From Acidobacteriota bacterium (GTDB lineage: Bacteria > Acidobacteriota > Terriglobia > Acidiferrales > UBA7541), in NCBI GenBank assembly GCA_021324935.1, contig JAJPIE010000090.1, positions 1 through 64,000 of the forward strand: a stretch of 64,000 nucleotides of DNA. The letters are read 5' to 3'. The translations under genes and the position numbers were made by a program. This document shows, piece after piece, positions 9,076-17,550 of the stretch. The notes under the pieces are model-generated. The model ran no database searches and had not been told where the DNA came from. It saw only the letters and a list, made by a program, of their open reading frames with translations. Within the stretch, counting starts at the first letter, position 1. Every line of letters starts with the position of its first letter.

Positions 9076-10772
9076 GCGGTCGCCGAGGGAAAGTAATATG
9101 CGCAGCGGCGTTGCTGGCGAGTTGGGGGCTGGCGCACGCGCCGGCATGCCGCGCGGCCGGCAGCGATGCGCCGGACGGAAGTTCGGCGACAGCGAAGGCG
9201 CACGAAGTGGCCAAGGGCGACGTGCTGCTGGAATCGCTGCTGACGGAGCTCGATCGTTCGAAAGATCATCTGAAGATGGACGGCGTGAAGCCGCCCTACT
9301 ACATTGAGTACCGCGTGGACGACGTGGAGAATCTGGACACGGAAGCGTCGTTCGGCGCGCTGGTGGGCGACCAAAGGGCGCATGTGCGCGTGCTGCGCGT
9401 GGTGGTGCGGCTGGGCGACTACAAGCTGGACAGCTTTTACGGTCAAGGCATGGGCGGCGCCACGATTCTTCCGCTGGACGACGATCCGATCGCGCTGCGC
9501 CGGCAGATCTGGCTGATGACCGACGAGGCGTACAAGGCCGCGGCGGACGCGTATGCGGAGAAGCTTTCCGCGCTGAAGCAGTTCACGGCGGACCCCAATC
9601 CAGTCGACGATTTCGCCAAAGCGCCGGTGGTAACGAAGATCGGGCCCTCGGTGCGCCTAAAGGTGGACGAAGGCGAATGGAAGAAAACGCTCGAGGAGGT
9701 TACGAATCTCTACCGGGCTTTTCCGGAGATTCAGTCGGTTTCCGCCTCCGCCCGGTTTCGCGCGGTAAATGAGTATTTCGTCAACTCGGAAGGCACGATC
9801 GTGCGCGACGGACGCGCCAACGGCACCATAACCCTGGTGGGCGGCACGCAGGCTCCCGACGGCATGCGCCTGCAGCGAAGCCCTTACTGGACCGAAGAGC
9901 GCGTGGAGGATTTGCCGAAGCGCGAAGATCTGCTGAAGGAAATGACCAGGACGCTGGAAACGCTGAAGGCGTTGCGAAATGCCCCGATCGTCGAGGAGTC
10001 GTATCGCGGGCCGGTGCTGTTCATGCCGGATGCTTCCGACGACATTCTTTTCGGGCTGATTGGAGACGGCATCCTGGGCCGCAAACCGCAGCTTGGAAAA
10101 CCGAACCGCACCACCGGCGTTTTTGCGACGAGCTACAAGTCGCGCGTGCTGCCAAAATTCGTGAGCGTGGTGGACGATCCGACGATGAAGGAGTTCGCGG
10201 GGAAGAAGCTCGTCGGCAGCTATGACGTGGACAGTGAGGGCGTGGCCGCCCAGGCTGTCAACGTGGTGGCGGAGGGAACGCTTGAGAATTACCTGACGAG
10301 CCGCGAGCCCATCCGGGATTTCCCGGAGTCGAATGGCCATGGGCGCGCCGCGCCGGGAACGTCGGCGATGCCGGCCATCGGTACGCTGATTTTCCGCAGT
10401 TCGGAACCGCAATCGCCGCAGGATCTGACGAAAAAATTGAAGGAGATGGCCGGCGCGGCGGACAAGGCCTACGGCTATCGGGTGGATACGCTGGGGCCGG
10501 GCAATGCGCCGCGGCTGCTCTATCGCATTTACGCTTCGGACGGCCACGAGGAACTGGTGCGCGGCGCGGTATTCAACGAACTGGATGTGCGCGCGCTGCG
10601 CAACGATTTGGTGGCGATGGGAAACGATTCGCTGGTGAGCAATCGCGTCACCGGCTTGCCCGAAACGATTATTGCCCCGTCCCTGCTCTTCGATGAACTG
10701 GAAGTGAAGCGCGCGGACACAACCAAGGAGAAACTGCCGGAGTATCCTGCGCCGGAATTGAAAAAGCCGTAA
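9072..10772 (+). CDS. Secreted TldD/PmbA-like protein lacking the metal-site residues
   Basis: Starts with the GTG of a GTGA overlap with the upstream paralogue. The N-terminus (VICAAALLASWGLAHAP...CRAAG) reads as a signal peptide. It is collinear with its neighbour: SVVDDPT, GSYDVDSEG, NYLTSREPI and SNGHGR are all shared in order. The stretch that should hold HExxxH instead reads FMPDASDDILFGLIGDG, and the late ligand Cys region reads NRVTGLPETIIAPSLLF with no Cys. It is therefore likely a non-catalytic partner, like the uneven TldD/TldE pair. About 566 aa. Its role as partner is inference. Confidence 0.78.
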   Translation: MSGRRGKVICAAALLASWGLAHAPACRAAGSDAPDGSSATAKAHEVAKGDVLLESLLTELDRSKDHLKMDGVKPPYYIEYRVDDVENLDTEASFGALVGDQRAHVRVLRVVVRLGDYKLDSFYGQGMGGATILPLDDDPIALRRQIWLMTDEAYKAAADAYAEKLSALKQFTADPNPVDDFAKAPVVTKIGPSVRLKVDEGEWKKTLEEVTNLYRAFPEIQSVSASARFRAVNEYFVNSEGTIVRDGRANGTITLVGGTQAPDGMRLQRSPYWTEERVEDLPKREDLLKEMTRTLETLKALRNAPIVEESYRGPVLFMPDASDDILFGLIGDGILGRKPQLGKPNRTTGVFATSYKSRVLPKFVSVVDDPTMKEFAGKKLVGSYDVDSEGVAAQAVNVVAEGTLENYLTSREPIRDFPESNGHGRAAPGTSAMPAIGTLIFRSSEPQSPQDLTKKLKEMAGAADKAYGYRVDTLGPGNAPRLLYRIYASDGHEELVRGAVFNELDVRALRNDLVAMGNDSLVSNRVTGLPETIIAPSLLFDELEVKRADTTKEKLPEYPAPELKKP

Positions 10773-11079
10773 GCGCGGCGGCTTCCGTCATTGGCCATAA
10801 GGTGCAAGCCATTGGCTATGAGCCATTCGCCATAGGACGGCTGCCATCAGCCGTTAGCTGGAACTGCCGATGGGCAATACTCCTGCTACAGCAACCAGTT
10901 TTTGGTCTTTTTTTATTTTTTCGTTGTTCGCGCTGGACTTGCTTCAAACCAAATTGCGGGGGGGCTGTTGCGGCCTCCTTCTCGCCTGCAACGAATACAC
11001 TCCCCATCTTTCTAAAGGCGAATAGCTCCTGGCTTGCGGCTTTCGACCGCAGTGTTCCGGCTTGCAGCCCATCCGCGCT
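10773..11079. repeat. Intergenic stretch with degenerate GCCATTxGCC-type repeats
   Basis: No gene is visible. At about 10790-10862 the words GCCATAAGG, GCCATTGGC, GAGCCATTCGCCATAGG and GCCATCAGCCGTTAGC follow one another. The same vocabulary recurs near 27045-27110, 47567-47615 and 63455-63480. A T-rich tract (about 10908-10922) may help end transcripts. This is the space between two convergent genes. Confidence 0.5.
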
Positions 11080-11565
11080 TCAATGCGCGTGAGCCTCGAG
11101 AAACTTGCCAAGGAGCGCGGCGGCGTGCTCGCACAGCTTGCGGTCGTCGGGACCAAAGGCGGCGAGGAAGTGGGAATCGATGTCGAGTTCGCCAACGACC
11201 TTGCCTCTGACGAAAACGGGTACGACAATTTCGGATTTGGTTTCGACGGAACAGGCCAGGTAGCGCGAATCGGAATTGACATCGTCGACCACAATGGTCT
11301 TGCCGCTGGAGGCGGCTGCGCCGCAGATGCCTTGATTCAGCGGAATGCGCGTGTGCGGCGTCATGGTGCCCTTGAACGGGCCCAGGGCAAGCATGTCGCC
11401 GCCTTCCTTTTCAAGCATGTAGAAGCCGACCCAATTGTATTTGGTGAGCTTTTCGTGGAGCAGCGCGACGATGCTCTTCATGAGTGCTTCGCCGGAAGCT
11501 GCGGTTTTCGCGAGCGCGTCGAGCTCGCGGATTAGGTCGTTGGGCTTCAGGTTGGTCGTTGTCAT
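11080..11565 (-). CDS. GAF-domain protein, free methionine-R-sulfoxide reductase-like
   Basis: Single GAF domain of about 161 aa. The motif series NWVGFYML, LALGPFKG, RIP.NQGICG, VVDDV, YLACS..TKSEIVVPV and GELDIDSH follows the free Met-R-sulfoxide reductase (fRMsr) family. Two of the three family cysteines are present (in GICGAA and YLACSVE). The first, normally just before RIP, is absent here (TMTPHTRIP). The start is the ATG at 11563-11565; the frame is open 37 codons further up without good sense. An active reductase with two cysteines or a GAF sensor are both possible. Confidence 0.72.
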   Translation of the reverse strand: MTTTNLKPNDLIRELDALAKTAASGEALMKSIVALLHEKLTKYNWVGFYMLEKEGGDMLALGPFKGTMTPHTRIPLNQGICGAAASSGKTIVVDDVNSDSRYLACSVETKSEIVVPVFVRGKVVGELDIDSHFLAAFGPDDRKLCEHAAALLGKFLEAHAH

Positions 11566-11712
11566 GTTTCTATCCTCGCACAATCCGATTCCCTGTTCGG
11601 AGGCGATTTTTCGGCGAATGCCGCGATGATCCGGAACTCGCGCATAAATTGGGGACGTTTGGCAGCGGATTGACACAGCTGCGGGGCGCCTCTAAACTAC
11701 TAAAGTTGCATT

Positions 11713-11787
11713 GCCGGGGTAGCTCATTGGTAGAGCGCCGCCCTGAAAAGGCGGGCGTAGCCAGTTCGATTCTGGCCCCCGGCACCA
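11713..11787 (+). tRNA. tRNA-Phe (GAA)
   Basis: Full cloverleaf. The acceptor stem GCCGGGG (11713-11719) pairs with CCCCGGC (11777-11783), and the D-arm AGCTC..GAGC is present. The anticodon stem CCGCC/GGCGG encloses the loop CTGAAAA, so the anticodon is GAA (Phe). The T-arm has GTTCGATTC. CCA is encoded in the DNA (11785-11787). No integrase or att-like repeat flanks it. Confidence 0.95.
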
Positions 11788-11848
11788 TACCTGCCTGAAG
11801 ATTTTCCCGCACACAAATTAGCTCGCGATAGCTTCCCGGTCCTGCAGA

Positions 11849-12838
11849 TCAGCGCGATTCGTGGGCAGCACGGCCGAGAAGTTCGGGGAGGCGCGGCTCG
11901 ACGGAGGAGCGGCGTGGGTAGGAGGCGAGGGTTTCGCGTTTTTCGGTGGAAAGGGACGCGGCAGCGACGCCGAGAGCGATGGAGTGGAGGATGGATTGGC
12001 CTTCGCCGAGGCCGACGGCGAGGCCGGCGTTGAAGGCGTCGCCGGCGCCGACGGTGTCCACGGGGTTCACCCGCAGCGCGGGAATCGATTGCAGGCCGCT
12101 GCGCGAGGCCCAGAGAACTCCTTGGGGGCCGCGGGTGAGCATGACGTGTTCGGGGCCCAGGTCGAGCAAGGCACGGGCGAGATCGCGGTCGTCGACCGGA
12201 TCGCCGGACGGCAAGCCGAGGCAAACGCGGGCTTCGGTTTCGTTCGGGGTAAGCGCGAAGACGGCGGAAAGGTCCGTTTTCCGCAAATCACAGGCGGGAG
12301 CGGGATTCAGGATGGCCTTGACGCCATTTTCTTTAGCGAGGCTTGCGCCAACCAGAGCGGTCTCCAGCGGGATTTCGAGCGGCGAAACGATGGCGGAGGA
12401 GGTGCGGATGATGTCGAGATTTTCGACCAGGTCCGAAGGGGTCAGCTGGTTGTTTGCGCCGGGGTCTATGGCAATGAGATTCGTGCCGATGGAATTGAAC
12501 AGAATGATGCCAACACCCGTGGGAAGATTTTTGGAGTGGAGAACTTTCTCGCGGTGCACGCCTTCGCGCTCGAGCATGGCCACAAAATCGGAGCCGAACG
12601 AGTCGCGGCCGATTTTACCGAGAAACCAGGCGTCGGCGCCGAGCCGCGCGGCAGCCACGGCAGCGTTGGAGCCCTTTCCGCCAAAGGTGGTGTGGAAGTC
12701 GCGGCCGACGACGGTCTCGCCTTCGATGGGAAGGCGGTCCATGTCCATGACCAGGGCGACGATGTAGCTGCCAATGATAGTAACGCGAGGAGGAGTGCGC
12801 ACGAGTTCGCCAGTGCTACAATCCACACTTTGTCGCAA
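11849..12838 (-). CDS. PfkB-family carbohydrate kinase, ribokinase-like
   Basis: ATP-dependent sugar or nucleoside kinase. The N-terminal pattern IIGSYIVALVMDMDRLPIEGET followed by GGKGSNAAVAAARLG is the ribokinase signature 1. DTVGAGDAFNAGL near the C-terminus is signature 2, with the catalytic Asp. Length (329 aa at the ATG) is close to ribokinase. The ATG start overlaps the upstream phyH-like gene by 23 bases; a GTG at 12800-12802 would avoid the overlap and still keep the domain. Ribose is the default substrate, but PfkB enzymes vary. No ribose transporter is nearby. Confidence 0.85.
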   Translation of the reverse strand: MRQSVDCSTGELVRTPPRVTIIGSYIVALVMDMDRLPIEGETVVGRDFHTTFGGKGSNAAVAAARLGADAWFLGKIGRDSFGSDFVAMLEREGVHREKVLHSKNLPTGVGIILFNSIGTNLIAIDPGANNQLTPSDLVENLDIIRTSSAIVSPLEIPLETALVGASLAKENGVKAILNPAPACDLRKTDLSAVFALTPNETEARVCLGLPSGDPVDDRDLARALLDLGPEHVMLTRGPQGVLWASRSGLQSIPALRVNPVDTVGAGDAFNAGLAVGLGEGQSILHSIALGVAAASLSTEKRETLASYPRRSSVEPRLPELLGRAAHESR

Positions 12839-13631
12839 ATTCGCGGATGGCGTTCGCGGGGACCTGCATCAAGGGTTCGTAATTGCCATAGTCACGCACC
12901 CGCTTGTACGGCTGGTTCTCGACGGTGTTGTAGGAAGCGATGAAATTCCACCTGCGGTGATCGGAGCGGTTGGCGTCGGAGCGATGCAGCAAATTGCAGT
13001 GGAAGAAGACGGCGTCGCCGGGTTCGAGTTCGAGATAGACCAGCGGGAATCGTGCGATCGCGGCTTCGACGTGCTCCGGGTTGGCCATGGTCTGTTCGTT
13101 GATGCGGTCGTGATTCACCCGGCCCATGGCGTGCGACCCGGAAAGCACCTGCAAGCAGCCGTTTTCGCGCGTGGCGCGATCCACGGCGATGAGGCAACTG
13201 AGCATGCTGGGAAGCAGGCAGCCGTAGTCGTACCAATAGCCGTAATCCTGATGCCATTCCCAGGCGCCGCCTTCGCGCGCGTTTTTCATGATCATCTTGG
13301 CGCTGTAGAGATAGACTTCGCCGCCCAGCAGCGTTTCGACATTTTTCACCACGCGCTCGTTGCGCGAAAACATGCCGTAAATGTCGTCCTGAGGGCGGTT
13401 CCACATGGCAAGGTCCACCGGATTTCCGGCGCGATCCGCCTTTTTGAGGACCGCAGCACCCGTGAGGTTGCGCTCCGCTTCGCGCTTCATGCAGTCCATT
13501 TCATCGGATGCAAACAGTTGCCGGGCAATCAGAAATCCTTTGGAATTGTAGGTGGCAAGATCCGCGGCGGAGAAGCGCGGATAAGTTACTCCCATGTCTG
13601 CTGTCGCGCGAACCTCAGGCTTGGTAGCCAT
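12816..13631 (-). CDS. Phytanoyl-CoA dioxygenase (PhyH) family oxygenase
   Basis: Predicted Fe(II)/2-oxoglutarate-dependent oxygenase, 271 aa, cytoplasmic. The iron facial triad is visible: HQD in EWHQDYGYWYDYG and the distal His in FHCNLLHRSDANRS. A following Arg (DHRRWNFIASY) suits 2-oxoglutarate binding. The N-terminal YNSKGFLIARQLFASDEMD is the usual PhyH opening. It lies directly before the ribokinase-like gene in the same direction with a small overlap, so they form one unit. Substrate unknown. Confidence 0.85.
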   Translation of the reverse strand: MATKPEVRATADMGVTYPRFSAADLATYNSKGFLIARQLFASDEMDCMKREAERNLTGAAVLKKADRAGNPVDLAMWNRPQDDIYGMFSRNERVVKNVETLLGGEVYLYSAKMIMKNAREGGAWEWHQDYGYWYDYGCLLPSMLSCLIAVDRATRENGCLQVLSGSHAMGRVNHDRINEQTMANPEHVEAAIARFPLVYLELEPGDAVFFHCNLLHRSDANRSDHRRWNFIASYNTVENQPYKRVRDYGNYEPLMQVPANAIREFATKCGL

Positions 13632-13747
13632 GCTTCTTCCCCCCTCCCGTTATTGTATTCCGGTTATCCGCCAGCGCAAGGGAGTCTGCGGGTTGGCAAG
13701 AAACCAGCGCATAACCCAATCGACAGCCGGTCTGATCGCCTTCGCGT

Positions 13748-15016
13748 TTATGCGGAGGCGCTGGCCGCTGGCCGAGTGGCGCGCGCGGGCCTGCGTGCAG
13801 GAATCGCGGAAATGGAGGCGGCCGCCAAGATGCACAGCAGCGGCTCGATCAGCGGGCTGCGCAGGCGCGTGTTCATCGTAAATGGGAGGTGAAGAAGCGT
13901 GGCAAACACCGCATACAAAAGAAAAAGATTCGCGATGCGGGAGTGGACATGTTTCACGCGAAACCAGCCGAAGATCGCGGCGAGGAGGATACACCAGTAG
14001 ACCACCACACCGGCGGCGCGAAAGAGGCGCTGCCGGACAGGCAGCGAGCGCGTGTCCAAAAGCTGGTCTGTACTCAGCCAAAAGTAGCCCACTTTCTTGA
14101 CGAGCAGAGGAATCGCTTCGAAACCAAGCCCGGCCCAGGCGCGGATCGCTTCTCTTCTCGCCTGCGCGTTGAGTTCGACTTCGGAGGGGTATTGCAGGCG
14201 CGTGGATTTGTCAGTCTCGATGTTAGTCAGCCACCATCCCTGGCGTTTTTGAAGCTCAAGGAGACCTTCCGGCTGTGTCCGCCCTTCGGGCGCCAGCGCG
14301 CCCTGGAAGGCTGTGGTGCCCGTTTGCGAAGAATAGAGGATGCCGCCGTGGAAAACGAAGTAGTTCCGGAGTAGCCAGGGTGAGATCAGAACCAAAGCCA
14401 GCGCAACAGGAATCAGAGCCCGCTTGATACTTGAAACCGTCGGTGGAAACCGGAGAGCCGCGACCGCGGCCATTGCCGGGACAAATGGCGTGTTGAAACG
14501 CAAAAGCATCAGAAGGCCAGAGCAAAGTCCCATGGCGATCAGGGCGCCTGCTTCTTCGGAAATGCAATAACGGGAGAGGTGGAAGAGAAACGCGGCGATC
14601 CATAGAGCCGTGTACGCCTCGGTGAGAATTTGCGAAGTGAAGAAGATCAGCGTGGGAGCGCAAAGTGCCAAAGCGATGGCAGGCCATTTGGAGTCTTCGC
14701 TCCAAAGCAGGGCAGCCGTCCGCCCACAATACCAAGCGGTCAAAATGGCGGTGAAAAATTGTAAGGAACGTATGGCAAGCAGGGACTGGCCTCCGAAAAG
14801 CACGCGCAACCCGGCAAGCAGCAAAGGATAAAGGGGCGCACGGAGAGCCGTGGGCTGGCCAACGTAAGTCATGCCTTGGCCGTGAAGGATGGAGTTGCCC
14901 AGCAGAATCTAGGCCGGCGCGTCGCTGCCGCCGCCAAGAAAACTCTCCGGCGCATTTCCGGAGCGAACGATCAGAAAGAGGCGCGCGGCCAGGCCAGCGA
15001 GAACGGCAAACGCCAT
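13748..15016 (-). pseudogene. GT39/ArnT-like membrane glycosyltransferase interrupted by an in-frame TAG
   Basis: An open frame from 14872 down to 13748 (374 aa) has many membrane segments and the family pieces APLYPLLLAG, TSQILTEAYTALW and LHLPFTMNTRLRSPLIEPLL, but lacks the usual N-terminus. Reading upstream in the same frame gives MAFAVLAGLAARLFLIV (a first membrane segment, ATG at 15014-15016), GGGSDAPA, then TAG (14909-14911), then ILLGNSILHGQG. In this family the segment reads D..Y..LA..LL.G.G, so the TAG sits where a Tyr is expected. One base change, real or sequencing, explains it. If the lesion is real, reinitiation at ATG 14872 would give a truncated protein. Confidence 0.72.
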
Positions 15017-15210
15017 GAGGTACGGAGAACGTGCGGCGCGAGACAGCAAGATGGGCCCTCCTGGAACATGCCCGGCACAAGATCACGTGCGCATCGCAGA
15101 AGCGTGGAGATTTTCTTTCCGCCTGGGACGATAGAAGAAGCCCGGCGGAGTGTCAAGAAACAGCGCCATTCTTCCTGGCGCCGAAGCGGAAATCGGGCCG
15201 TGCACAGGAC

Positions 15211-15640
15211 TTATCGGGAGTCTCTGACCTTGCGGGCGGCAAAGAAATCCGCGCTATGGCAGGAGCGATTTCGCGAGGCATGCAGTTTTTGCGGATGGAC
15301 GCGGATAACGTCGCCGAGAGGACTGCCGATATCCGCGATGAGGAAGAAGGAAATCGCGACGATGACGCCGAGGATGTACATCAGAGTGCGTCCTTCCTGG
15401 CGACTTCGGCAAAGCGAAGCGCGAGGCACGGAGGAGAGCGTCAGAGTACGGCCTACTGCGAGTTTTCCGTATCCACCTTGGATGCTGCCCCAGCGACAGG
15501 TATTGAATTTTGAAAAATCGGTTCCGGGCATGAAGCTGGTGGAGACGTCTTGAGCGTACGCCGGACGGAGCGTAGTGCCTGTCAAAACGCAAGCAGAGCG
15601 AGCGCAAACAGAATACGAAGCTCTGAGGAAGACACGGGAT
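15211..15640 (-). pseudogene. Decayed remnants of a DUF4136-like lipoprotein gene and a DUF4239-like gene
   Basis: Two gene scraps are joined. Around 15465-15590 (minus) one frame gives a signal-like LRILFALALLAF and a neighbouring frame gives AYAQDVSTSFMPGTDFSKF followed by W.SIQG, the N-terminus of secreted DUF4136 proteins. After that the domain is lost. From 15381 down to about 15270 the frame reads MYILGVIVAISFFLIADIG followed by SPLGDVIRVHPQ, resembling the C-terminal end of DUF4239 membrane proteins. Neither is complete. The family names are pattern-based and moderate. Bases 15641-15817 hold nothing recognisable. Confidence 0.45.
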
Positions 15641-15817
15641 TTCTCCTCTAATGAAGTCCGGGAAGCGTGAGGATCTGGAGCGGTGGGGATTCTGCACGGA
15701 CAGTTACTTTCCCAAGTTATGCGTCGGGCAGCAGTCGATGTAAATAAAAAGAAATGCAAACGCACGCCGGCGAGAATCGAATCTTGCGGATTGCGCAACC
15801 CCCGGGCGCTTCTGTGA

Positions 15818-17116
15818 TTACTCTTCCTGCAGAGGGCGATCCGGCGTGAGTTCGCCTGTGATGAGGCGGGCGCGCCGGCTGAAGGTGAGATACAGAAAGC
15901 CCCAGTCGATCATCACGAGAATGCGACTTTGGAATTCGACGATGTAAACCAAGTGGATGAATACCCAGATGAACCAAGCGAGGAAGCCGGAGACGTGCAG
16001 GCCGAAGATGTTGGCAACCGCGGCAGCGCGGCCAATCACGGCCATGTCACCCTTGTCGAAATATTTGAAGGGCGGGAGTGTTTTCCCTTTGAGGCGCGCC
16101 TTGATGACGTTCGCGGCGTAGCGTCCGCCCTGAATGGCCACCTGCGCCACCCCGGGAAGCGGCCGGCCTTTATCGTCGAGCGAGAGCGCCAGGTCGCCGA
16201 CGACAAAAATCTCCGGATGTCCCGGCACGGTCAAATCGGGATTGACCTTGAAGCGGCCGTTGCGATCGGTCTCGGCTTGCAGGCGTTCGGCAACCTTGCG
16301 AGCGAATGGAGTGGCGGTGACGCCGCCGGCCCAGAAGACCGTGCGAGCGGGAATCGAGCCGCTGACCTCGCCGTGTTTATAGTGAATTTCGTCGTGTTCG
16401 ATGCCGGTGACGAAAGCGCCGAGCATCACCTCCACATTCAGCGTCTTCAACTGTTCGACGGCCTTGGCGGAAAGATCTTCGGGATAATTGCTCAAAACAC
16501 GAGGGCCACCCTCCATCAGGATGATGCGGGCTTCGTGAGGCTGAATGCGGCGGAAATCGTGCTTGAGGGTGTGATGCGCGATTTCGGCAAGCGCGCCGGC
16601 AAGTTCGAGTCCCGTGGCGCCGGCGCCGACGATCACAAAGTTGAGCCAGGCGCGCGCCTCTTCCTCGGACTCCGCGCGTTCCGCACGTTCGAACGCATAC
16701 AGCAACTTGTGGCGCATTGCCAGCGCTTCCTCGACGCTTTTCAGACTGGGAGCGTTCTCGCGCCATTGGTCCTTGCCGTAATAGGAGGTTTGCGAGCCGG
16801 TTGCGATAATCAGCGAATCGTAGGGGAAGACGCCGCCGTCGCCGAGGATCACTTGTTTAGCCGCAGGATCGATGTCCACGGCTTCGCCCAGCAGCACTTC
16901 CACGTTTTTCTGGTGGCGCAAAATGCCGCGTAGCGGAGCGGCAATTTCCGCGGGAGAGAGCGACCCGGTGGCCACTTGGTAAAGCAGCGGTTGGAAGAGA
17001 TGAAAATTGCGCTTGTCGAGGAGCGTGATTTCGACGCTGGCGCGCTTCAGCGTTTGCGCGGCCACCAGTCCGCCGAAGCCTCCGCCGAGGATCACCACTT
17101 GATGCGCTCGAGACAT
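15818..17116 (-). CDS. ndh: Type II NADH dehydrogenase / FAD-dependent oxidoreductase
   Basis: Membrane-associated flavoprotein expected to pass electrons from NADH to quinone without pumping protons. The FAD motif is at the start (VVILGGGFGGLVAAQTL) and the NADH motif in the middle (FVIVGAGATGLELAGALAE). LFVVGDLA-type FAD closing appears as EIFVVGDLALSLDD. A hydrophobic C-terminus (FLAWFIWVFIHLVYIV) suits membrane attachment. The ATG at 17114-17116 directly precedes the nucleotide-binding fold; a longer frame adds 34 residues without support. Length is 432 aa. It is divergent from a small hypothetical gene. Confidence 0.88.
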   Translation of the reverse strand: MSRAHQVVILGGGFGGLVAAQTLKRASVEITLLDKRNFHLFQPLLYQVATGSLSPAEIAAPLRGILRHQKNVEVLLGEAVDIDPAAKQVILGDGGVFPYDSLIIATGSQTSYYGKDQWRENAPSLKSVEEALAMRHKLLYAFERAERAESEEEARAWLNFVIVGAGATGLELAGALAEIAHHTLKHDFRRIQPHEARIILMEGGPRVLSNYPEDLSAKAVEQLKTLNVEVMLGAFVTGIEHDEIHYKHGEVSGSIPARTVFWAGGVTATPFARKVAERLQAETDRNGRFKVNPDLTVPGHPEIFVVGDLALSLDDKGRPLPGVAQVAIQGGRYAANVIKARLKGKTLPPFKYFDKGDMAVIGRAAAVANIFGLHVSGFLAWFIWVFIHLVYIVEFQSRILVMIDWGFLYLTFSRRARLITGELTPDRPLQEE

Positions 17117-17191
17117 GGCACCTTTCTGCCCTCCTGGGGGGCGTTTAGGAAACTCCCGGGCCACATTGTTACCATAGATAAGGATGATCTG

Positions 17192-17542
17192 ATGGCCGGC
17201 CCGGATACGGAAAACCATCTCCGACGTGAGCGCCAGACGCTGCGGCTGCTTTGCTCGAATTTAATTCGACCGCTGACGCGCATGGAGCTGTGCAAGCTGC
17301 TGGCTCCGGCACTGTTTCAAGATGCCTTGCATCTCGTGGCGTTTGAAGAGATTCAAACGGCAGGAGCGCTTCCGGCGGCCCGCCTAAGGGAGGCTTTGCC
17401 TGCCCGCATCACCAACCGGGGATTTCCGGACTTCGAATTAGGAGACTTCCTGGGTCAGAATACCGCAACCGAAAGCGAAATCGAAGAGATGTTCGCATGT
17501 GCTCTCAGAATGATTCGCATGGCGCAAGAAACCGACGATTAA
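17192..17542 (+). CDS. Hypothetical protein
   Basis: Not recognised. About 116 aa, helical and soluble, without a signal peptide or membrane segment. It has an N-terminal LLCSNLIRPLTRMELCKLL, a middle FQDALHLVAFEEIQ and an acidic C-terminus. The frame is open further upstream, but that part is the shadow of ndh; the ATG at 17192 lies in the divergent spacer. The next gene begins 8 bases after the stop, so the two are probably cotranscribed. Confidence 0.6.
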   Translation: MAGPDTENHLRRERQTLRLLCSNLIRPLTRMELCKLLAPALFQDALHLVAFEEIQTAGALPAARLREALPARITNRGFPDFELGDFLGQNTATESEIEEMFACALRMIRMAQETDD

Positions 17543-17550
17543 TTAAAGAG

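Noticed and set aside
11713..11787. tRNA-Phe as an integration site
   Set aside because: No integrase, no repeat of the tRNA 3' end, and the flanking genes look like normal chromosome.
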